The notes beneath the pieces were generated by a model. The model did no database searches. It was not told the DNA's origin and saw only the letters and a program-made list of their open reading frames with translations. Source: Stutzerimonas stutzeri (GTDB taxonomy: Bacteria; Pseudomonadota; Gammaproteobacteria; Pseudomonadales; Pseudomonadaceae). From it: a DNA stretch of 64,000 bases. Position numbers and translations under genes: made by a program. Below, one piece after another: positions 46,725 to 56,700 of this stretch. The stretch is from NCBI GenBank assembly GCA_002339675.1, contig DDKB01000014.1, forward strand, positions 62,001-126,000, in the 5' to 3' direction. Within the stretch, counting starts at the first letter, position 1. The number at the start of each line of letters is the position of its first letter.

Positions 46725-48950
46725 ATGCGCGCAGCGTTGCTGGCGCTGGCAGCAGGCGTCCTGCTGCTGCGCCTCGTGCCACTACTTCCGCCGTTCGCGC
46801 TGCTGCCCTGGTTGCTGGTCGGCGGACTCCTCCTGCTGGCTTCCCGGCTGCGCCTCCTTGGCTGCCTGCTGTGTGGCTTCGCCTGGGCATGCCTGTGCGG
46901 GCACTGGGCGCTGGAGGACCGCCTGCCCGAAGCGCTCGATGGGGGTACGTACTGGCTGGAAGGGACCGTAACCGGCTTGCCCGAGGCGAACAACGGCATC
47001 GTACGCTTCGAACTGGACCACATCCGCTCCCGGCACGCCGGCCTGCCATCGCGCGTGCGGTTGGCCTGGTATGACGGACCGTCCGTGCGAAGCGGTGAAC
47101 GCTGGCGCCTGGCAGCCACACTGAAACGACCACGCGGCCTGGTCAATCCTGGCGCATTCGACTACGAGTCCTGGCTACTGGCGCATCGCATCTGGGCCAC
47201 CGGAACGGTCAAGGCCGGCGAGCGGACAGCGTCGGCACAGGGCCTCCAGACCTGGCGCGATCAGCTGCGCCAACGGCTCGTCGGCCTTGATGCTCAAGGC
47301 CGGTCGGGGGCCATTGCGGCGCTGGTGGTGGGCGACGCCAGCGGCCTGTCGTCGACAGACTGGCGCATCCTGCAGGCGACCGGCACCGTGCACCTGATGG
47401 TGATATCCGGCCAGCACGTCGGCATTCTTGCAGGCCTTCTCTACGCGCTGGTGGCCCAGATGGCGCGCTGGGGTGCCTGGCCTCGACGTGTGCCATGGTT
47501 GCCGGTCGCGTGTGGGCTCGCCTTTACCGGCGCGCTCGGCTATGGCCTGCTGGCAGGTTTCGACGTGCCGGTTCAGCGAGCTGTCGTGATGGTCGCTCTG
47601 GTGTTGCTGTGGCGCCTGCGGTTTCGGCATCTCGGTGTGGCATTGCCGCTGCTGTTGGCGCTCGATGCTGTTCTGCTGATCGATCCGCTTGTCGTGCTGC
47701 GGTCCGGCTTCTGGTTGTCGTTTCTGGCGGTCGCGGTATTGGCCTTGACCTTCCGCGGGCGCCTCGGGCGGTGGCGCTGGTGGCAAACCCTGCCGCGGGC
47801 GCAGTGGAGCATGACGCTTGGCCTGTTGCCGGCCCTGCTCGCACTGGGTTTGCCGCTGAGTATCAGTGGACCGATCGCCAACCTGATCGCAGTACCGCTG
47901 GTGGGAGCGATAGTCGTCCCGCTTTCGCTGCTGGGCACGTCGTTGCTGTGGTTCCCGACGCTGGGCGAGTCGCTGTTGTGGTTGGCAGGTGGCTTGCTCG
48001 CGCTTCTGTTCGACGCACTGCAGTGGATCGCCGCTTGGCAGCCGCCCTGGTTGCCGGCCGCCTTGCCGATCTGGGGCTGGGCTTCGGTGGCCAGTGGCGT
48101 GTTGCTGCTGTTGCTGCCAGCGGGTGTGCCGGTCCGTCTGCTTGGTCTGGTGCTGCTGTTGCCGCTGGGTTTTCAATTGCCGGCGCGGATTGCATCGGGC
48201 GAGGCGGACGTCTGGGTGCTGGACGTTGGGCAGGGTCTGGCAGTTCTGGTGCGTACCGAAGGGCACACACTGCTGTATGACGCCGGGCCGCGCTACGGTG
48301 ACTTCGATATGGGAGAGCGGGTGGTGTATCCGGCCCTGCGTACCCTTGGGCTTTCGAGCCTGGACCTGATGATTCTCAGTCATGCTGACACCGATCATGC
48401 AGGCGGTGCGCCGGCGATCCAGCAACGCATGCCGGTCCGGCGCGTGCTCAGCGGTGAGCCTGATGCCCTGCCAGCCTCGCTTGGTGCCGAGGCCTGTCGT
48501 TCAGGGCGGCACTGGGAGTGGGAGGGCGTCGGCTTTACCCTGTGGCGATGGCCGCAAGCGCAAACCGGTAACCAGTCCTCCTGCGTGTTGCTGGTCGAAG
48601 CGAAGGGCGAGCGCCTGCTGCTGACCGGCGATATCGATGTAGCGGCCGAGCAGGCGCTGGTGGCCACCGGATTGCCGAGGAAGCTGCGTTGGCTGCTGGT
48701 ACCGCATCATGGCAGCCGCAGTTCGTCCTCGGAGGCACTGATCGCGACGGCCGATCCCTACGCGGCGCTGGTGTCACGCAGTCTGCATAACGCCTTCGGC
48801 CACCCTCATCCCGAAGTCGTGGCGCGGTTGCAGGCACAGGGCACGCGCATCCACGACACGGCCGAGGAGGGCGCGCTGCGCATCGCGCTTGGCCGTTTCG
48901 AGCCGGCGCGAGGGCTGCGTGAAGAACCGCGCTTCTGGCGGGAAAAATGA
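46725..48950 (+). CDS. comEC: ComEC/Rec2-family DNA uptake channel
   Basis: A 741-residue inner-membrane protein that moves single-stranded DNA into the cytoplasm in natural transformation. It has an N-terminal OB-type domain between the first TM helices (YWLEGTVTGLPEANNGIVRF), a central Competence domain with many TM helices and the motif MVISGQHVGILAGLLYALV, and a C-terminal MBL nuclease domain with VLDVGQGLAVLVRT, HADTDHAGG and VPHHGSRSSSSEA. All metal ligands of the MBL part seem present. I chose ATG 46725 with CAGGAGA upstream. P. stutzeri is naturally transformable, which fits. exbB begins 71 nt downstream. Confidence 0.95.
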   Translation: MRAALLALAAGVLLLRLVPLLPPFALLPWLLVGGLLLLASRLRLLGCLLCGFAWACLCGHWALEDRLPEALDGGTYWLEGTVTGLPEANNGIVRFELDHIRSRHAGLPSRVRLAWYDGPSVRSGERWRLAATLKRPRGLVNPGAFDYESWLLAHRIWATGTVKAGERTASAQGLQTWRDQLRQRLVGLDAQGRSGAIAALVVGDASGLSSTDWRILQATGTVHLMVISGQHVGILAGLLYALVAQMARWGAWPRRVPWLPVACGLAFTGALGYGLLAGFDVPVQRAVVMVALVLLWRLRFRHLGVALPLLLALDAVLLIDPLVVLRSGFWLSFLAVAVLALTFRGRLGRWRWWQTLPRAQWSMTLGLLPALLALGLPLSISGPIANLIAVPLVGAIVVPLSLLGTSLLWFPTLGESLLWLAGGLLALLFDALQWIAAWQPPWLPAALPIWGWASVASGVLLLLLPAGVPVRLLGLVLLLPLGFQLPARIASGEADVWVLDVGQGLAVLVRTEGHTLLYDAGPRYGDFDMGERVVYPALRTLGLSSLDLMILSHADTDHAGGAPAIQQRMPVRRVLSGEPDALPASLGAEACRSGRHWEWEGVGFTLWRWPQAQTGNQSSCVLLVEAKGERLLLTGDIDVAAEQALVATGLPRKLRWLLVPHHGSRSSSSEALIATADPYAALVSRSLHNAFGHPHPEVVARLQAQGTRIHDTAEEGALRIALGRFEPARGLREEPRFWREK

Positions 48951-49021
48951 GAACCGGGGCCGTCGGCGGCCCAGCGCCCCTATGCTAGAGTGGCGCGACT
49001 TTTTCGAGGGGGATACGTCTC

Positions 49022-49654
49022 GTGTGGGAGCTGGTTAAAGCGGGCGGCTGGATCATGCTGCCGATCATCCTGTGTTCCGTCGCTGCCGCGGGCATTATCG
49101 CCGAGCGGCTGTGGACGCTTCGGCCCAGTCGCGTGACGCCACCCCACCTGCTCGGTCAGGTCTGGAAGTGGATCAAGGACAAGAAGCTCAGCAACCAGAA
49201 ACTCAAGGAGCTGCGGGCCGACTCGCCGCTGGGCGAAATTCTGGCGGCCGGCCTGGCCAACTCCAAGCATGGTCGGGAGATCATGAAGGAGTGTATCGAG
49301 GAGGCGGCCGCGCGGGTCGTCCACGACCTGGAACGCTACCTCAATGCGTTGGGCACCATTGCGGGCATCGCGCCGCTGCTGGGTCTGCTCGGCACGGTAT
49401 TGGGCATGATCGAAATCTTCGGCGCCTTCATGGGCTCGGGCATGGCCAACGCGCCGCTGCTCGCGTCCGGTATTTCGAAGGCACTGATCACCACGGCGGC
49501 CGGGCTGATGGTCGGCATTCCCGCGCTGTTCTTTCACCGCTTCCTGCTGCGTCGCGTCGAGGAGCTGGTGGTGGGCATGGAGCAAGAAGCGATCAAGCTT
49601 GTGGAAGTGGTGCAGGGCGATCGTGACGTCGATCTGGGCGAGGGCAAGGCGTGA
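49022..49654 (+). CDS. exbB: MotA/TolQ/ExbB-type proton channel protein
   Basis: A 210-residue inner-membrane protein with three TM helices (about 10-28, 112-140, 150-175). It forms the proton channel that, with ExbD, powers an outer-membrane process through a TonB-like partner. The signature stretch GTIAGIAPLLGLLGTVLGMI spans about 113-132. The start is GTG at 49022 with GAGGGGG 9 nt upstream. It overlaps exbD by 4 nt (GTGA). No tonB gene is nearby. In Pseudomonas this pair always lies between comEC and lpxK, which hints at an envelope role distinct from iron uptake; that is inference. Confidence 0.9.
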   Translation: MWELVKAGGWIMLPIILCSVAAAGIIAERLWTLRPSRVTPPHLLGQVWKWIKDKKLSNQKLKELRADSPLGEILAAGLANSKHGREIMKECIEEAAARVVHDLERYLNALGTIAGIAPLLGLLGTVLGMIEIFGAFMGSGMANAPLLASGISKALITTAAGLMVGIPALFFHRFLLRRVEELVVGMEQEAIKLVEVVQGDRDVDLGEGKA

Positions 49655-50079
49655 AGTTTCGACGCAAGGCGCGGGAGAACGTCGACATCGGGCTGGCCCC
49701 CTTGATCGACGTCGTCTTTATCCTGTTGCTGTTCTTCGTGGTCACGACCACGTTTACCCGCGAAACGCAGCTCAAGGTGGATCTCCCGGAAGCGGCCAGC
49801 GGCACGCCGCCCGAGGAGGCGGACCGCAAGCAACTCGAAGTGGTGATCGATGCCGAGGGTACCTTTTCCCTGAACGGCAAGGCGCTGATCAAGCACGACC
49901 TCGCCACGCTGATGGCGGCGCTGGCCAAGGAATCAGGCGGTGACACAAGCCTGCCGATGATCATCAGCGCCGACGGCAAGACGCCTCACCAGGCCGTGAT
50001 CACGGCCATGGATGCCGCCGGAAAGCTTGGTTTTGCGCACCTGCGCATCACCACCGTCGAGGCACAGCCGGAGCCCTGA
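49651..50079 (+). CDS. exbD: ExbD/TolR-family protein
   Basis: A 142-residue protein with one N-terminal TM helix (residues about 15-36) carrying the conserved proton-accepting Asp in [19 protein letters not shown], and a periplasmic domain of about 100 residues. It works with the upstream ExbB-like channel. The start is GTG overlapping the exbB stop, and the stop overlaps the lpxK ATG by one base (TGATG), so energy-transduction genes and lipid A synthesis are translationally linked. Confidence 0.92.
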   Translation: MKFRRKARENVDIGLAPLIDVVFILLLFFVVTTTFTRETQLKVDLPEAASGTPPEEADRKQLEVVIDAEGTFSLNGKALIKHDLATLMAALAKESGGDTSLPMIISADGKTPHQAVITAMDAAGKLGFAHLRITTVEAQPEP

Positions 50080-51086
50080 TGTCCTTTGCCGATCGTCTGC
50101 AGCGGGCCTGGTATCAGGACCATCGCGCCCTGGTCCTGCTGCGTCCTCTGGAGGCCGTCTATCGCCGCGTCGTGCAGGCCCGTCGTGCACGTTTCGTCAA
50201 TGGCGAGACGCCCGGCTACCGGGCGCCGGTGCCGGTCATCGTGGTGGGCAATATCACGGTGGGGGGAACCGGCAAGACCCCGATGATCCTCTGGTTGATC
50301 GAGCATTGCCGGCGCCGCGGGTTGCGCGTCGGCGTGGTCAGTCGCGGCTATGGCGCGAACCCTCCGTCACTGCCCTGGCGCGTGCGGGCCGAACATTCGG
50401 CCGAGCACGCGGGTGACGAGCCGCTGCTGCTGGTGCGCCGGACCGGCGTGGCGATGATGATCGACCCCGACCGGGGGCGGGCTGCACGCAAGCTGCTCGA
50501 GGCCGAGCCGCTGGATCTGATCCTGTCCGACGATGGCCTGCAGCATTACGGCCTCGCCCGTGATCTCGAGCTGCTCCTGGTCGACGCCGTTCGCGGGCTC
50601 GGCAATGAACGTTGCCTGCCGGCAGGCCCGCTGCGCGAGCCGATCGAGCGGCTGCAGTCGGTGGATGCGGTGCTGTTAAACGGTGCTTCGGCCGACTCCG
50701 ACAAGGGCTACGCGTTTACGCTGCAGCCGCAGCAGCTGGTCGACGTGCGCTCGGCGCAGCCTTTTCCCCTCGATCATTTCCCGCCCGGCCAGACGCTGCA
50801 TGCCGTTGCCGGGATCGGTAACCCGCAGCGTTTCTTCGCTACGCTCGAGGCGCTACACTGGCGGCCGATTCCGCATCCATTCGCTGATCATGCCAGCTAC
50901 AGCCTGGAGCAGCTGAGCTTTAGTCCTGAACTGCCGCTGGTGATGACAGAAAAGGATGCGGTGAAATGCCGGGCCTTCGCGCCCTCCGGTTGGTGCTATC
51001 TGCAGGTCCAGGCCAGGCCTTCGTCGGCTTTCATCGCCTGGTTCGATAGCAAGCTGGAACGGCTGCTTCCCCACCACCACCCATAG
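50079..51086 (+). CDS. lpxK: Tetraacyldisaccharide 4'-kinase LpxK
   Basis: A 335-residue membrane-associated kinase that adds the 4'-phosphate to the lipid A disaccharide, the sixth step of the Raetz pathway. The P-loop [13 protein letters not shown] is at about residues 56-68, followed by VSRGYG and [16 protein letters not shown], family motifs including the catalytic Asp region. One hydrophobic stretch near the N-terminus fits membrane attachment. The start shares a base with the exbD stop. The Trm112-like gene starts 40 nt downstream, followed by kdsB, so lipid A and KDO genes are grouped. Confidence 0.96.
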   Translation: MSFADRLQRAWYQDHRALVLLRPLEAVYRRVVQARRARFVNGETPGYRAPVPVIVVGNITVGGTGKTPMILWLIEHCRRRGLRVGVVSRGYGANPPSLPWRVRAEHSAEHAGDEPLLLVRRTGVAMMIDPDRGRAARKLLEAEPLDLILSDDGLQHYGLARDLELLLVDAVRGLGNERCLPAGPLREPIERLQSVDAVLLNGASADSDKGYAFTLQPQQLVDVRSAQPFPLDHFPPGQTLHAVAGIGNPQRFFATLEALHWRPIPHPFADHASYSLEQLSFSPELPLVMTEKDAVKCRAFAPSGWCYLQVQARPSSAFIAWFDSKLERLLPHHHP

Positions 51087-51126
51087 CCGCTTGCTGCCCT
51101 GCAGTCAGCTGCTCCAAGGACTGTGC

Positions 51127-51312
51127 ATGGACACCAAATTGCTCGATATTCTCGCCTGCCCCCTTTGCAAGGGGCCGCTGAAGCTGGCCGACGACAAGTC
51201 CGAACTGATCTGCCGTGCCGACGGTATGGCATTTCCTGTGCGGGACGGCATTCCCGTCATGCTCGAGAGCGAAGCCCGTACGCTTGACGTGGACGAGCGG
51301 CTCGACAAATGA
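51127..51312 (+). CDS. Trm112/YcaR-family small zinc-ribbon-like protein
   Basis: A 61-residue protein with the family opening [20 protein letters not shown] and a [14 protein letters not shown] end. The CPLC pair and a later Cys in ICRADG could form part of a metal site. Bacterial YcaR/Trm112-like proteins are of uncertain role and are almost always next to lpxK and kdsB, as here. The ATG at 51127 follows AAGGA. Its stop overlaps kdsB by 4 nt (ATGA). Confidence 0.9.
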   Translation: MDTKLLDILACPLCKGPLKLADDKSELICRADGMAFPVRDGIPVMLESEARTLDVDERLDK

Positions 51313-52073
51313 CAGACGGCTATACCGTGGTGATTCCTGCCCGCTATGCCTCCAGTAGGCTGCCGGGCAAGCCGCTGCTGGACATCGCCGGCAAGCCGAT
51401 GATTCGTCATGTCTGGGAACAGGCATGCCGAAGCAGCGCGCAACGGGTCGTGATCGCAACCGATGACAGCCGTATCGAGGCCGCCTGTAAGGCGTTCGGT
51501 GGCGAAGTGCTGCGTACCCGCAGTGACCACAACTCCGGCACCGATCGGCTTGCCGAAGTCGCCGAGGCGCTGCAGCTCGCCAATGACGCCATTGTCGTCA
51601 ATGTCCAGGGTGACGAACCCTTGATCCCTCCTGCGTTGATCGATCAGGTGGCGCGGAACCTGGCCGAGCACCCCGAGGCGTCCATCGCCACTCTTGCCGA
51701 GCCGATCGCAGATGCGCAGGCGCTGTTCAATCCGAACGTGGTAAAGGTGCTGTGCGACGTCAACGGCCTGGCACTGACATTCAGCCGGGCTCCGCTGCCC
51801 TGGGCTCGCGATGCGTTCGCCCGGGATCGGGACGCGCTCCCTGCCGATACGCCTTATCGCCGGCACATCGGTATCTATGCCTATCGCGCCGGGTTTCTCG
51901 CCGACTTCGTTGCCTGGGGCCCCTGTTGGCTCGAAGACACCGAATGCCTCGAGCAGCTGCGTGCACTCTGGCACGGTCGCCGCATCCAGGTCGCCGACGC
52001 CATGGAGGCGCCTCCTGCCGGCGTCGACACCGCTGAGGATCTTGAGCGCGTTCGCCAACTGCTGGGAAGCTGA
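51309..52073 (+). CDS. kdsB: 3-deoxy-manno-octulosonate cytidylyltransferase KdsB
   Basis: A 254-residue cytosolic enzyme activating KDO with CTP to CMP-KDO for lipopolysaccharide. The nucleotide-binding opening [19 protein letters not shown] is at residues 6-24, with the CTP and metal motif [15 protein letters not shown] near 97 and the sugar-site [12 protein letters not shown] near 184. It is translationally coupled to the small protein upstream, and the phosphatase gene starts 2 nt after its stop. Confidence 0.97.
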   Translation: MTDGYTVVIPARYASSRLPGKPLLDIAGKPMIRHVWEQACRSSAQRVVIATDDSRIEAACKAFGGEVLRTRSDHNSGTDRLAEVAEALQLANDAIVVNVQGDEPLIPPALIDQVARNLAEHPEASIATLAEPIADAQALFNPNVVKVLCDVNGLALTFSRAPLPWARDAFARDRDALPADTPYRRHIGIYAYRAGFLADFVAWGPCWLEDTECLEQLRALWHGRRIQVADAMEAPPAGVDTAEDLERVRQLLGS

Positions 52074-52075
52074 GC

Positions 52076-52540
52076 GTGAAGATCTTGTTCGTTTGCATGG
52101 GCAATATCTGCCGCTCTCCCACCGCGGAGGCGGTTTGCCGCATGCGCGTGGAAAAAGCCGGGCTCGCCAGTCGGGTCAGCCTGGACTCGGCGGGCACCGG
52201 CGACTGGCACGTCGGCAAATCGCCCGATCGACGCGCGACGCAGGCGGCGGCAAGACGCGGCTATGACCTGGCGCTGCAGACCGCCCGGCAAGTGCAAGAC
52301 GCCGATTTCCACCGTTTCGATCTGATCCTGGCCATGGACCATGACAATCTGGCGCGGCTCCAGGCCATGCGGCCAGCGGGCTCGCGCGCGGAGGTTGACC
52401 TCTTTCTGCGCCGCTACGCGGTTGGGGTCGACGCGGTGCCGGACCCTTACTACGGCGGCGATGAAGGATTCGAGCAGGTGCTTGACCTGGTCGAGCAGGG
52501 GGCTGACGCGCTTGTGCGTGAAATCGGGGAACGCCTGTGA
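52076..52540 (+). CDS. Low-molecular-weight protein-tyrosine phosphatase
   Basis: A 154-residue cytosolic phosphatase. The active-site loop is at the N-terminus, VCMGNICRSPTAEAV, with nucleophile C7, R13 and S14, and the general acid Asp is in VPDPYYGGDEGFEQVL near residue 120. Such enzymes dephosphorylate bacterial tyrosine kinases of polysaccharide export or act more broadly; no kinase gene lies here, so its target is open. The start is GTG at 52076, and the stop overlaps the murB GTG by 4 nt. Confidence 0.94.
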   Translation: MKILFVCMGNICRSPTAEAVCRMRVEKAGLASRVSLDSAGTGDWHVGKSPDRRATQAAARRGYDLALQTARQVQDADFHRFDLILAMDHDNLARLQAMRPAGSRAEVDLFLRRYAVGVDAVPDPYYGGDEGFEQVLDLVEQGADALVREIGERL

Positions 52541-53556
52541 CCTTGCGCATCGAGCGGCGGCGCTCGCTCAAACCGTTCAACACCTTGGCGCTCGAGGCCC
52601 GCGCCGCACTGTTCGCCGAGGCTCACGATGAGCAGGATGTCCGTCAGGCGCTAGCCGAGGCGATGCGCCTTGGTGTTCCCCTGCAGGTGTTGGGAGGCGG
52701 CAGCAATCTGGTCCTCACGTCGGATGTCGACGCGCTGGTCTTGCGCATGGCCAGTCGCGGCATCCGCCTGCTCGACGACGACGGCGAAACGGTAGAGATC
52801 GAGGCCGAAGCGGGCGAGCCGTGGCACCCGTTCGTGCAGCACTGCCTTGCGCTCGGCTTGTCCGGCCTGGAAAACCTCAGCCTGATTCCGGGCACGGTCG
52901 GTGCGGCGCCGATCCAGAACATCGGCGCTTATGGCGTCGAGATTAAGGACGTGTTCGCCGGTCTTTCTGCCCTGGACCGCGACACCGGGGAACTGGTCCA
53001 CGTCGACCTTCAGGCCTGCGAATTCGGCTACCGGGACAGCCTGTTCAAGCGCTCTGCAGGACGTTTCATCATCCTGCGGGTGCGATTCCGCCTGCGGCGT
53101 ACGCCACGGCTGGTCCTCGACTACGGTCCCGTGCGCCATTGGTTGCACGAGCATGGGATCGAGGCGCCGACAGCGACTGACGTAAGCCGTGCGATCTGCG
53201 CCATTCGTCGCGAAAAGCTCCCGGATCCGAGCGTTCTCGGCAATGCGGGCAGCTTTTTCAAGAACCCGGTAGTGACGCAGCCTACCCTAAACGCCTTGCG
53301 TGCGCGCTACCCCGATCTGGTTGCGTTCGTGCAGCCGGATGGCCAGGCCAAGCTCGCGGCCGGCTGGTTGATCGAGCGTGCCGGTTGGAAGGGCTTCCGC
53401 GACGGCGACGCCGGCGTGCATCGGTTGCAGGCGCTGGTGCTGGTCAACTATGGGCAGGCGACAGGGCTGCAGATCCTTGCGCTGGCCCGGCGCATCCAGG
53501 CCGACATCCACGAGCGATTCGGCGTGACCCTCGAAATCGAACCCAACATCCTCTAA
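52537..53556 (+). CDS. murB: UDP-N-acetylenolpyruvoylglucosamine reductase MurB
   Basis: A 339-residue FAD enzyme that reduces UDP-GlcNAc-enolpyruvate to UDP-MurNAc, the second committed step of peptidoglycan synthesis. It is the type I (E. coli-like) form: FNTLALEARAALFAEA at the start, the FAD site VLGGGSNLVLTSDVD, PGTVGAAPIQNIGAYG, the catalytic Ser in LGNAGSFFKNPVV, and the C-terminal domain ending LEIEPNIL. The start is GTG at 52537 overlapping the phosphatase stop. It is the last gene of the rightward run; convergent rne ends 218 nt away behind a terminator. Confidence 0.97.
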   Translation: MTLRIERRRSLKPFNTLALEARAALFAEAHDEQDVRQALAEAMRLGVPLQVLGGGSNLVLTSDVDALVLRMASRGIRLLDDDGETVEIEAEAGEPWHPFVQHCLALGLSGLENLSLIPGTVGAAPIQNIGAYGVEIKDVFAGLSALDRDTGELVHVDLQACEFGYRDSLFKRSAGRFIILRVRFRLRRTPRLVLDYGPVRHWLHEHGIEAPTATDVSRAICAIRREKLPDPSVLGNAGSFFKNPVVTQPTLNALRARYPDLVAFVQPDGQAKLAAGWLIERAGWKGFRDGDAGVHRLQALVLVNYGQATGLQILALARRIQADIHERFGVTLEIEPNIL

Positions 53557-53582
53557 CGTCGGGTCCAAGTGGGTAAGCGGAT

Positions 53583-53653
53583 CGCCTGATGCAGTGGCTG
53601 AGGTAGTCGCGGTTTGTGGCGCCACCTGTCCGACTGCAACGCTGCATCAGGCG
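53583..53653. repeat. Nested inverted repeat between murB and rne
   Basis: Perfect 12-bp outer arms CGCCTGATGCAG (53583-53594) and CTGCATCAGGCG (53642-53653) enclose an inner stem AGTCG (53605-53609) with CGACT (53631-53635) and a central self-complementary GTGGCGCCAC (53616-53625). The whole 71-nt element would fold as one long hairpin in RNA from either strand. A 7-bp direct repeat CCTGCTT (53655-53668) follows. It is neither a standard terminator nor part of a gene; it may be a REP-like element, a processed 3' UTR or a small RNA. Nothing here decides between these. Confidence 0.7.
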
Positions 53654-53729
53654 GCCTGCTTCCTGCTTCCTGCAGTCCTCGCAAGGCCGAAGAAGCCGGG
53701 CGACTATCGACGCGTTTTTTGTCGCGCAC

Positions 53730-53758
53730 AAAAAAGGGATGCCGAAGCATCCCATTTT
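53730..53758. terminator. Bidirectional rho-independent terminator, murB/rne
   Basis: A 7-bp stem GGGATGC/GCATCCC (53736-53742 and 53747-53753) with CGAA loop. On the minus strand it is followed by six Ts (complement of A53730-53735), ideal for terminating rne; on the plus strand by ATTTT, adequate for murB. It sits 17 nt past the rne stop. Confidence 0.88.
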
Positions 53759-53774
53759 CGTTAGCGCCGACCGG

Positions 53775-56700
53775 TTAGCGCTGAGGCTTTTCGGCCTCGT
53801 CCTGTGTCGTGGTTGACGCCTCGGTTCCGTCCGTCTCGGCCTGCGCCTGGCGATCTCCTGGTGCTGGGTCGGTGGCGGCTTCGCCAGAGGTGGCTTCGCT
53901 GTTGCTGTCTGGCGTCTCGTCGATTGCCTGTGTCGATGCCTCGCTGGCGCCCGACGGTTCTTCGGCGCTCAGCGGCTCGGCGGGACTTTCATCGACAGGC
54001 GCGCTGACAACGATTTCGGGAGCGGCCACTTCACTTGCAGCGGGCGCTTCGGATGCAGCCTTGGCTTGGGCTTCGGCAGCTTCCTTTGCGCGCCGCTCCT
54101 GCTCCAGACGACGGCGCCGTACTTCGCGCGGGTCGTTCGGCGCGCGACCGGACGCTGTAGGGGCAGCGGACTGCGGCTCGCTCGCCGGCGCAGCAGCCGT
54201 TACCTCGACGGGCTCGCTGGCTGCGACGTCGATGACCTCCGGTTGGGCGACCGTTGCGTCAGCCGGCACGCTGGCTTGTACGGGTGCCTCGGGTACAGGC
54301 TCGGCTTCGGCTTCGGCTTCGGCTTCGGCTGGCGCAGCGGCAGATGCTGCTGCCGGGGCGACGATTGCTTTGCTGCTGTCCTGCTTCGGCGTTTCGGCTG
54401 CAGCGGGCTCGGTGGCTGCTGCTTCCGGCTCGATGGCGCTCGGCGGCGTGGCTTGGGCCTGTGCGGACATCTCGGCGGGTACGCTGTCAGTGTCGGCCGT
54501 ATTGGCGGCGAGTGCGGCCGCGGTTGCCGCGATCGCGACCTGCTCGGATTTCACCGGTGCGTTGCTTTCGCTGACCTCGACAGCAGCGCTTTCGCCTTCG
54601 GAGTCGATTTCGTTGCCGTTGGCATCGCGCTGGCGATCACGACGGTTGCTGCGGCGACGCTGGCCGCGTGAGCGGCGACGCGGGCGGTCGTTTCCGTCGG
54701 TCGCCTCCTGATCGTCCTGACCGGCTTCGGCTGTTTCATTCTGCTGCAGCTCTTCCGTTTCGGCTGCGGGCTCGACACGTGGTTTGCGCTCCTCGCGCGG
54801 TGCGCGCGGCTTGCGCTCGATGACGGCTTCCTCATCGGCCGCTACGGCCGGACCCTGTGGGGCCTCATCGAGCGGTGCGCGCAGTTCGCGCTTGCGCTCT
54901 TCACGTGGCTGGCGGTCTTCGCGGGGGGTGCGCTCACGGCGAGGCTGCGGGGCTGCAGCCGTATCGCTGGCTTCTACCGTTTCGCGTGGCTCGCGTGGCT
55001 TGCGCTCTTCGCGCGGTGGGCGAGGCTGGCGCTCCTCCCGGGCCGGTCGGTCTTCACGTGATGCACGCTCTTCGCGTGGCGCACGTTCTTCGCGCGGCTT
55101 GCGCTCTTCATCGCGGCCGTTGCGCGAGTCGCGACGACGGTTCTGCTGGCGGCCGCTGCGGCGTTCGTCGTTGCGCTGCGGGCGACTGCTGGTGGCGGGC
55201 TTCTTCTCGACTTCGGCGGCCTGCGGGGCTTCAGGCTTGCCGGCGAAAAGGCCGACCAGGGATTTCACCAGGCCCTTGAACAGGCTCGGCTCCGGGCTGG
55301 CTGGCGCCGCTACGGGAGCGGGGGCAGGGGCCTCGGCTGGTGTCGGGGCAGGAGCAGTGCGCTGCGGGGCGGTCTTGACCGCTGCTTCCTGGCGGACCAG
55401 TGTGCGGGTCGAGCTGACCGGCTGGACTTCCTCGACTTCGGTCGGGTTCATTTCATAGCTGGCGTGCCCGGCAAGGATCTCCGGGCTGTCGTCCCGCAGC
55501 CGCTGGACTTCGAAGTGCGGCGTTTCCAGGTGGTCGTCCGGCAGGATGAAGATGCGCGCGCGGGTTCGCAGCTCGATCTTGGTGATTGCGTTGCGCTTTT
55601 CATTGAGCAGGAACGCCGCAACCTGGAAGGGCACGCGGGCACGCACTTCGGCAGTGCGATCCTTGAGCGCTTCTTCCTCGATCAAGCGCAGGATCGCCAG
55701 TGACAGGGATTCGACGTCGCGGATAATGCCCTGGCCGTTGCAGCGCGGACAGACGATGCCACTGGTCTCGCCGAGCGAGGGCCGCAGGCGCTGACGGGAC
55801 ATTTCCAGCAAACCGAAGCGCGATATGCGACCGACCTGGATGCGTGCCCGATCGGCCTCGAGGGCTTCACGCACCTTTTCTTCCACGGCGCGCTGGTTCT
55901 TGGCCGGCGTCATGTCGATGAAGTCGATCACGATCAGGCCGCCGATGTCGCGCAGACGCAGCTGGCGGGCGATTTCCTCGGCCGCTTCCAGGTTGGTCTG
56001 CAGGGCGGTTTCCTCGATGTCGCCGCCCTTGGTGGCGCGCGCCGAGTTGATGTCGATGGACACCAGGGCCTCTGTCGGGTCGATGACGATGGAGCCGCCG
56101 GACGGCAGCTTTACTTCACGCTGGAACGCCGTTTCGATCTGGCTTTCGATCTGGAAGCGGTTGAACAGCGGCACGCTGTCTTCGTACAGCTTGATCTTGC
56201 TGGCGTACTGCGGCATGACCTGCTGGATGAAGGACAGCGCTTCGTCCTGGGCTTCGACGCTGTCAATCAGCACCTCGCCGATGTCCTGGCGCAGGTAGTC
56301 GCGAATGGCGCGGATGATGACGTTGGATTCCTGGTAGATCAGGAAGGGCGCGGCGCGGCCCTGGGAGGCTTCCTTGACGGCGGACCAGAGCTGCAGCAGG
56401 TAATCGAGGTCCCACTGCATCTCTTCGCTGGACCGTCCGAGCCCGGCGGTGCGCACGATCAGGCCCATGTCGGACGGGATGTTCAGGCCGTTCAGTGCTT
56501 CGCGCAGTTCGTTGCGCTCCTCACCCTCGATGCGGCGCGAAATACCGCCTGCGCGGGGATTGTTGGGCATCAGGACAAGGTAGCGGCCGGCGAGGCTGAT
56601 GAAAGTGGTCAGTGCTGCGCCCTTGTTGCCGCGCTCTTCCTTCTCGACCTGGACGATGACTTCCTGGCCTTCGCTGAGTACTTCCTTGATGTTGACGCGG

